The notes under the pieces were generated by a model. The model was not told where the DNA came from and did no database searches. It saw nothing but the letters and a program-made list of their open reading frames with translations. This document shows, in pieces, positions 32,560-34,746 of a stretch of 34,746 nucleotides of DNA (positions within the stretch are counted from its first letter, which is position 1; each line of letters begins with the position of its first letter). The DNA is from Acinetobacter gyllenbergii CIP 110306 = MTCC 11365 (lineage in GTDB: Bacteria > Pseudomonadota > Gammaproteobacteria > Pseudomonadales > Moraxellaceae), in NCBI RefSeq assembly GCF_000413855.1, contig NZ_ATGG01000048.1:1-34746 (forward strand), written 5' to 3'. Made by a program: the position numbers and the translations under genes.

Positions 32560-33609
32560 GTGCAAAAGCAACAGATCCCTGTTATTCCATCACGTTATTA
32601 TTTGCGATTGATTGAAATTTTAATCGGTACGCATCAATACGATAATGATTTGTTGATGGCAGTACAGCAAGAACTGGCAAAAACAGAATTATTATCGATT
32701 CAACAAATTGAGCAATTCATAGAAATTGGTTTAAGCCTGCCCAATACCCGAGACTTGGCCTTTGAGCTGGGTAAAAATATAAAGCTCAGCTCACACAGTC
32801 TCGTCGGCTATGCACTGATGACCAGCCCAAATCTAGAACATGCACTTAGGCTGATTGCACAATATTTTAGACTGATTATGCCGAGTTTTAAGCTGAGTAT
32901 TCAGTTTCCATCAGACTCACAAAAAGTTGAACTATTATTTGAACCAATTTTGCAGATGAATAAGCAGTGTTTGGCCTTTCATATTGAAGCGATTGCCGTA
33001 GCGTTCTACTACAGTCTATTAGAATTGGCAGGTCAGCAATTACAACGCTACCAAGTCTATTTAAGTATTCCAGAGCCAAGCTATCAAGATCGTTATTTAG
33101 CCTTGGTGAAAGCCAATTTTCACTTTAACTATACTTGGCTTTCAGGTATCCGTGTGGTGATTGATCAGCAACAATTGGCACTACCCTTACCTTTGGCAGA
33201 TGCACATAGTTTAAAAATAGTTGAACAACGCTGTCAGGAACAAATCCAGAAAATCTACCATCAAGGCGAAATTGTGGAATGGGTCAGCATGATGTTGCGA
33301 CAAGCCAATCAAGTCCCAACCCTCATGGAATGTGCCAAAGTATTAAATATTTCCACCAAAACCTTGCAACGCTATTTGCAGCAACAAGGCGTTGAATTTC
33401 AAGCTTTAAAACAGCAGATCAGCACTGAGCGTGCCATTGATTTATTAGAAAATTCTAGCTTTACCATTACCCATATTGCCTATGAGCTGGGTTATTCCAA
33501 TCCTGCCAATTTCACCCGTGCATTTAATAAAGTTCAGGGCTGTAGTCCGCAGGCTTATCGGCAAGCGCATCTTCATAAAATCAACTTATTTCAAGACCAC
33601 CATACATAA
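32560..33609 (+). CDS. alkR: AraC-type regulator, AlkR-like
   Basis: This 349-residue protein starts at GTG 32560. The N-terminal 190 residues fit the arabinose-binding-like ligand domain (PF12625 type) found in alkane-responsive activators. The C-terminal 100 residues carry the two helix-turn-helix motifs of the AraC family: VPTLMECAKVLNISTKTLQR and the signature ITHIAYELGYSNPANFTRAFNKVQGCSPQAYR. In Acinetobacter AlkR activates alkM in response to alkanes. It is divergent from alkM, and the repeats at 32505-32544 are its likely target. Its 3' end overlaps the reverse O-methyltransferase gene by 24 bp. A strong ribosome-binding site is lacking, so it is probably made at low level. Confidence 0.87.
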   Translation: MQKQQIPVIPSRYYLRLIEILIGTHQYDNDLLMAVQQELAKTELLSIQQIEQFIEIGLSLPNTRDLAFELGKNIKLSSHSLVGYALMTSPNLEHALRLIAQYFRLIMPSFKLSIQFPSDSQKVELLFEPILQMNKQCLAFHIEAIAVAFYYSLLELAGQQLQRYQVYLSIPEPSYQDRYLALVKANFHFNYTWLSGIRVVIDQQQLALPLPLADAHSLKIVEQRCQEQIQKIYHQGEIVEWVSMMLRQANQVPTLMECAKVLNISTKTLQRYLQQQGVEFQALKQQISTERAIDLLENSSFTITHIAYELGYSNPANFTRAFNKVQGCSPQAYRQAHLHKINLFQDHHT

Positions 33610-34173
33610 GCCAGCGCCGACAGGTAAGATCGTACTCATATAGTCTTCATCATCTTTGATCAGTTCAAGAAATTCCTTCACTTCTGCGGCATGGGAAATC
33701 ACATTATCAACAATTAAAGTACTACCTGAAGATTGCAATAAACGCTTTAAGTCTTCCCAATACCCAGCATAACTACCACGCTCAGCATCCAGTAATATCA
33801 AATCGAAAGGTTCGGTCGCTTGGGCCAGATAATCTGCTGCATCACCCACCCAAAAATCAATCAAAGCCTCTAAGCCAAATTCCTCAGCGTACTTTCTTGC
33901 TTGTGCGCTACGAAAAGCATTAATTTCTAAGGTTTGCACCGCCCCAGCAACTGCTTTTGCAGCTTCTGCCAGCCAAAGTGTTGAATAACCCGTTGAAGTA
34001 CCTATTTCTAAAATCCGTTTTGATCGTTGGCTACGAACTAGCATTGCCAGCAGCTTGGCAGACTCTGCTTCAATATTTCGATAGCGTCTTAAACGATCAG
34101 ACTGTCGAGCATCGTGTTGTTTAAACTCATCATATAAATCAGAAATACGTTGTAAAAATACCGTGCTGGTCAT
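33586..34173 (-). CDS. SAM-dependent O-methyltransferase-like protein
   Basis: I use ATG 34173 (MTSTVFLQRISDLY), six bases after AGGGGAT; the frame is open to 34188. The 195-residue protein has the class I methyltransferase fold: motif I ILEIGTSTGYSTLWLA near residues 57-72, an acidic residue ending strand 2 (TLEINAFRS), GDAADYL, and FDLILLDAERGSYAGYWED, followed by LIVDNVISHA. This matches the catechol-OMT / caffeoyl-CoA OMT-like group. The substrate is unknown. Its last 24 bp overlap the convergent regulator gene. It is transcribed after the DUF1653 gene with a gap of about 40 bp and may be in the same transcript. Confidence 0.85.
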   Translation of the reverse strand: MTSTVFLQRISDLYDEFKQHDARQSDRLRRYRNIEAESAKLLAMLVRSQRSKRILEIGTSTGYSTLWLAEAAKAVAGAVQTLEINAFRSAQARKYAEEFGLEALIDFWVGDAADYLAQATEPFDLILLDAERGSYAGYWEDLKRLLQSSGSTLIVDNVISHAAEVKEFLELIKDDEDYMSTILPVGAGLCMVVLK

Positions 34174-34214
34174 GTCTGATCCCCTCAAACAGGCTGTTTA
34201 AAAGCTAAATGAAT

Positions 34215-34433
34215 TTAAGTTGATTGTATTAATTTAAAACGCGGCAGGACTTGCCCGTCTTCAAGCTGAACGGTTTCGCTAAACATTGTCAATGGGCGTA
34301 CCCACATCGAATAATCCCCATATAAGCATTGGTAGACCACCAACTGTTCTTCTGTTTCACTATGACGAGCCACGTTAAAGACTTGATATAGCTGTCCTTT
34401 ATAATGCTGATAGATGCCACGTTGTAAAGTCAT
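34215..34433 (-). CDS. DUF1653 protein
   Basis: The 72-residue protein follows the DUF1653 pattern: RGIYQHYKGQLYQVFNVARHSETEEQLVVYQCLYGD, then WVRPLTMFSETV. These are small beta-barrel proteins of unknown role. It precedes the O-methyltransferase on the same strand. A modest ribosome-binding site (AAGGG) lies upstream. Confidence 0.82.
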   Translation of the reverse strand: MTLQRGIYQHYKGQLYQVFNVARHSETEEQLVVYQCLYGDYSMWVRPLTMFSETVQLEDGQVLPRFKLIQST

Positions 34434-34581
34434 GTTCGTTACCCTTTATTTATGCCACGAAATGATTGCAGTTATATAACAACTTTGATTGTACTCAAAT
34501 TTTTACTGAAAGATATGTTCAAAAAAGTGACAAAACCAGTAGAAATTCAAAAAACCGATCAAATCCATAAAAACATACTGT

Positions 34582-34610
34582 TTTACCTATTTAGTACTTT
34601 TGCGTACTAT
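34582..34610 (+). promoter_or_regulatory. Probable ahpF promoter
   Basis: TTTACC (-35), a 17-base spacer and TACTAT (-10) lie 54 bp before the ahpF ATG. A small dyad (AGTAC...GTACT, 34593-34608) sits across the spacer and the -10 and could be a regulator site. Confidence 0.5.
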
Positions 34611-34664
34611 AGCCTCATTAAATGAATTTAGCTGATTTGAAAGCCTTAGTCTTTGGAGAAATAC

Positions 34665-34746
34665 ATGTTAGATCAAAATATTAAAACTCAATTAAAAGCT
34701 TACTTAGAACGTTTAGAAAGTCCAATCGAGTTGGTTGCTGCTTTAG
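34665..34746 (+). CDS. ahpF: Alkyl hydroperoxide reductase subunit F, N-terminus (cut by window end)
   Basis: The ATG at 34665, 7 bases after GGAG, opens a frame reading MLDQNIKTQLKAYLERLESP and on to the last base. This is nearly the same as the start of E. coli AhpF (MLDTNMKTQLKAYLEKL). AhpF is the NADH-dependent flavoprotein that reduces AhpC. Only 27 residues are visible. It has its own promoter and is separated from ahpC by six genes or gene fragments' worth of sequence. Confidence 0.88.
   Translation, partial: MLDQNIKTQLKAYLERLESPIELVAAL

Noticed and set aside
34593..34608. OxyR site before ahpF
   Set aside because: The AGTAC/GTACT dyad does not match the ATAG-7-CTAT spacing of OxyR sites. 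I keep it only as an unspecified dyad.
1..34746. CRISPR arrays, insertion sequences or phage genes
   Set aside because: No regularly spaced repeats, transposase, integrase or structural phage gene is seen anywhere in the window.

Overview
The window reads as chromosomal DNA of a gammaproteobacterium, most likely Acinetobacter. The grounds are moderate-to-low GC, a divergent pair of AlkB-type alkane hydroxylase and AlkR-type AraC regulator genes, the non-lipoprotein MltB next to RodA, and several small conserved proteins of the kind seen in that genus. Assignments rest on reading the translations, not on database searches.

The left 7 kb (1-7019) is an AT-rich accessory region: the tail of a polymorphic-toxin (Rhs) locus. 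It opens inside an Rhs gene whose conserved core ends at DPNGL and continues into an unrecognised C-terminal toxin domain of about 160 residues. A probable immunity gene follows. Then come remnants and orphans: a toxin-tail relic, three paralogous exported immunity-like proteins (the third cut by an in-frame stop), two further unknown cytosolic proteins (one followed by in-frame stops), a degraded copy of the Rhs core, a decayed gene that resembles SUKH immunity proteins, and an intact Imm35/YrhB-type immunity gene. This looks like a graveyard of displaced toxin modules whose immunity genes have been retained.

From 7.06 kb onward the DNA is ordinary core genome. It starts with glyA (reverse), a lipobox-bearing alpha/beta hydrolase (reverse), an exoX-like exonuclease, and a small unknown protein whose ribosome-binding site lies in a perfect inverted repeat. 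A tRNA-Arg(CCG) with a clear promoter follows. Next is an apparent operon: ABC transporter ATPase and permease, queF, and an unknown gene. A cell-wall cluster follows (rodA, mltB, rlpA), then an Mpo1-like membrane protein, an unknown small protein, a DUF3465 protein, and the divergent pair sthA and lipA.

The right third holds a lipoprotein with two DUF4394 repeats, a KASIII-type ketosynthase, the large helicase hrpA, ahpC, a KTSC-domain protein, and the alkane module. In that module alkB/alkM and the alkR-like regulator share an intergenic region with two 19-bp direct repeats exactly 21 bp apart. An O-methyltransferase and a DUF1653 protein follow, and the window ends in the first 27 codons of ahpF. 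The peroxide-reductase pair ahpC and ahpF therefore brackets the alkane genes.
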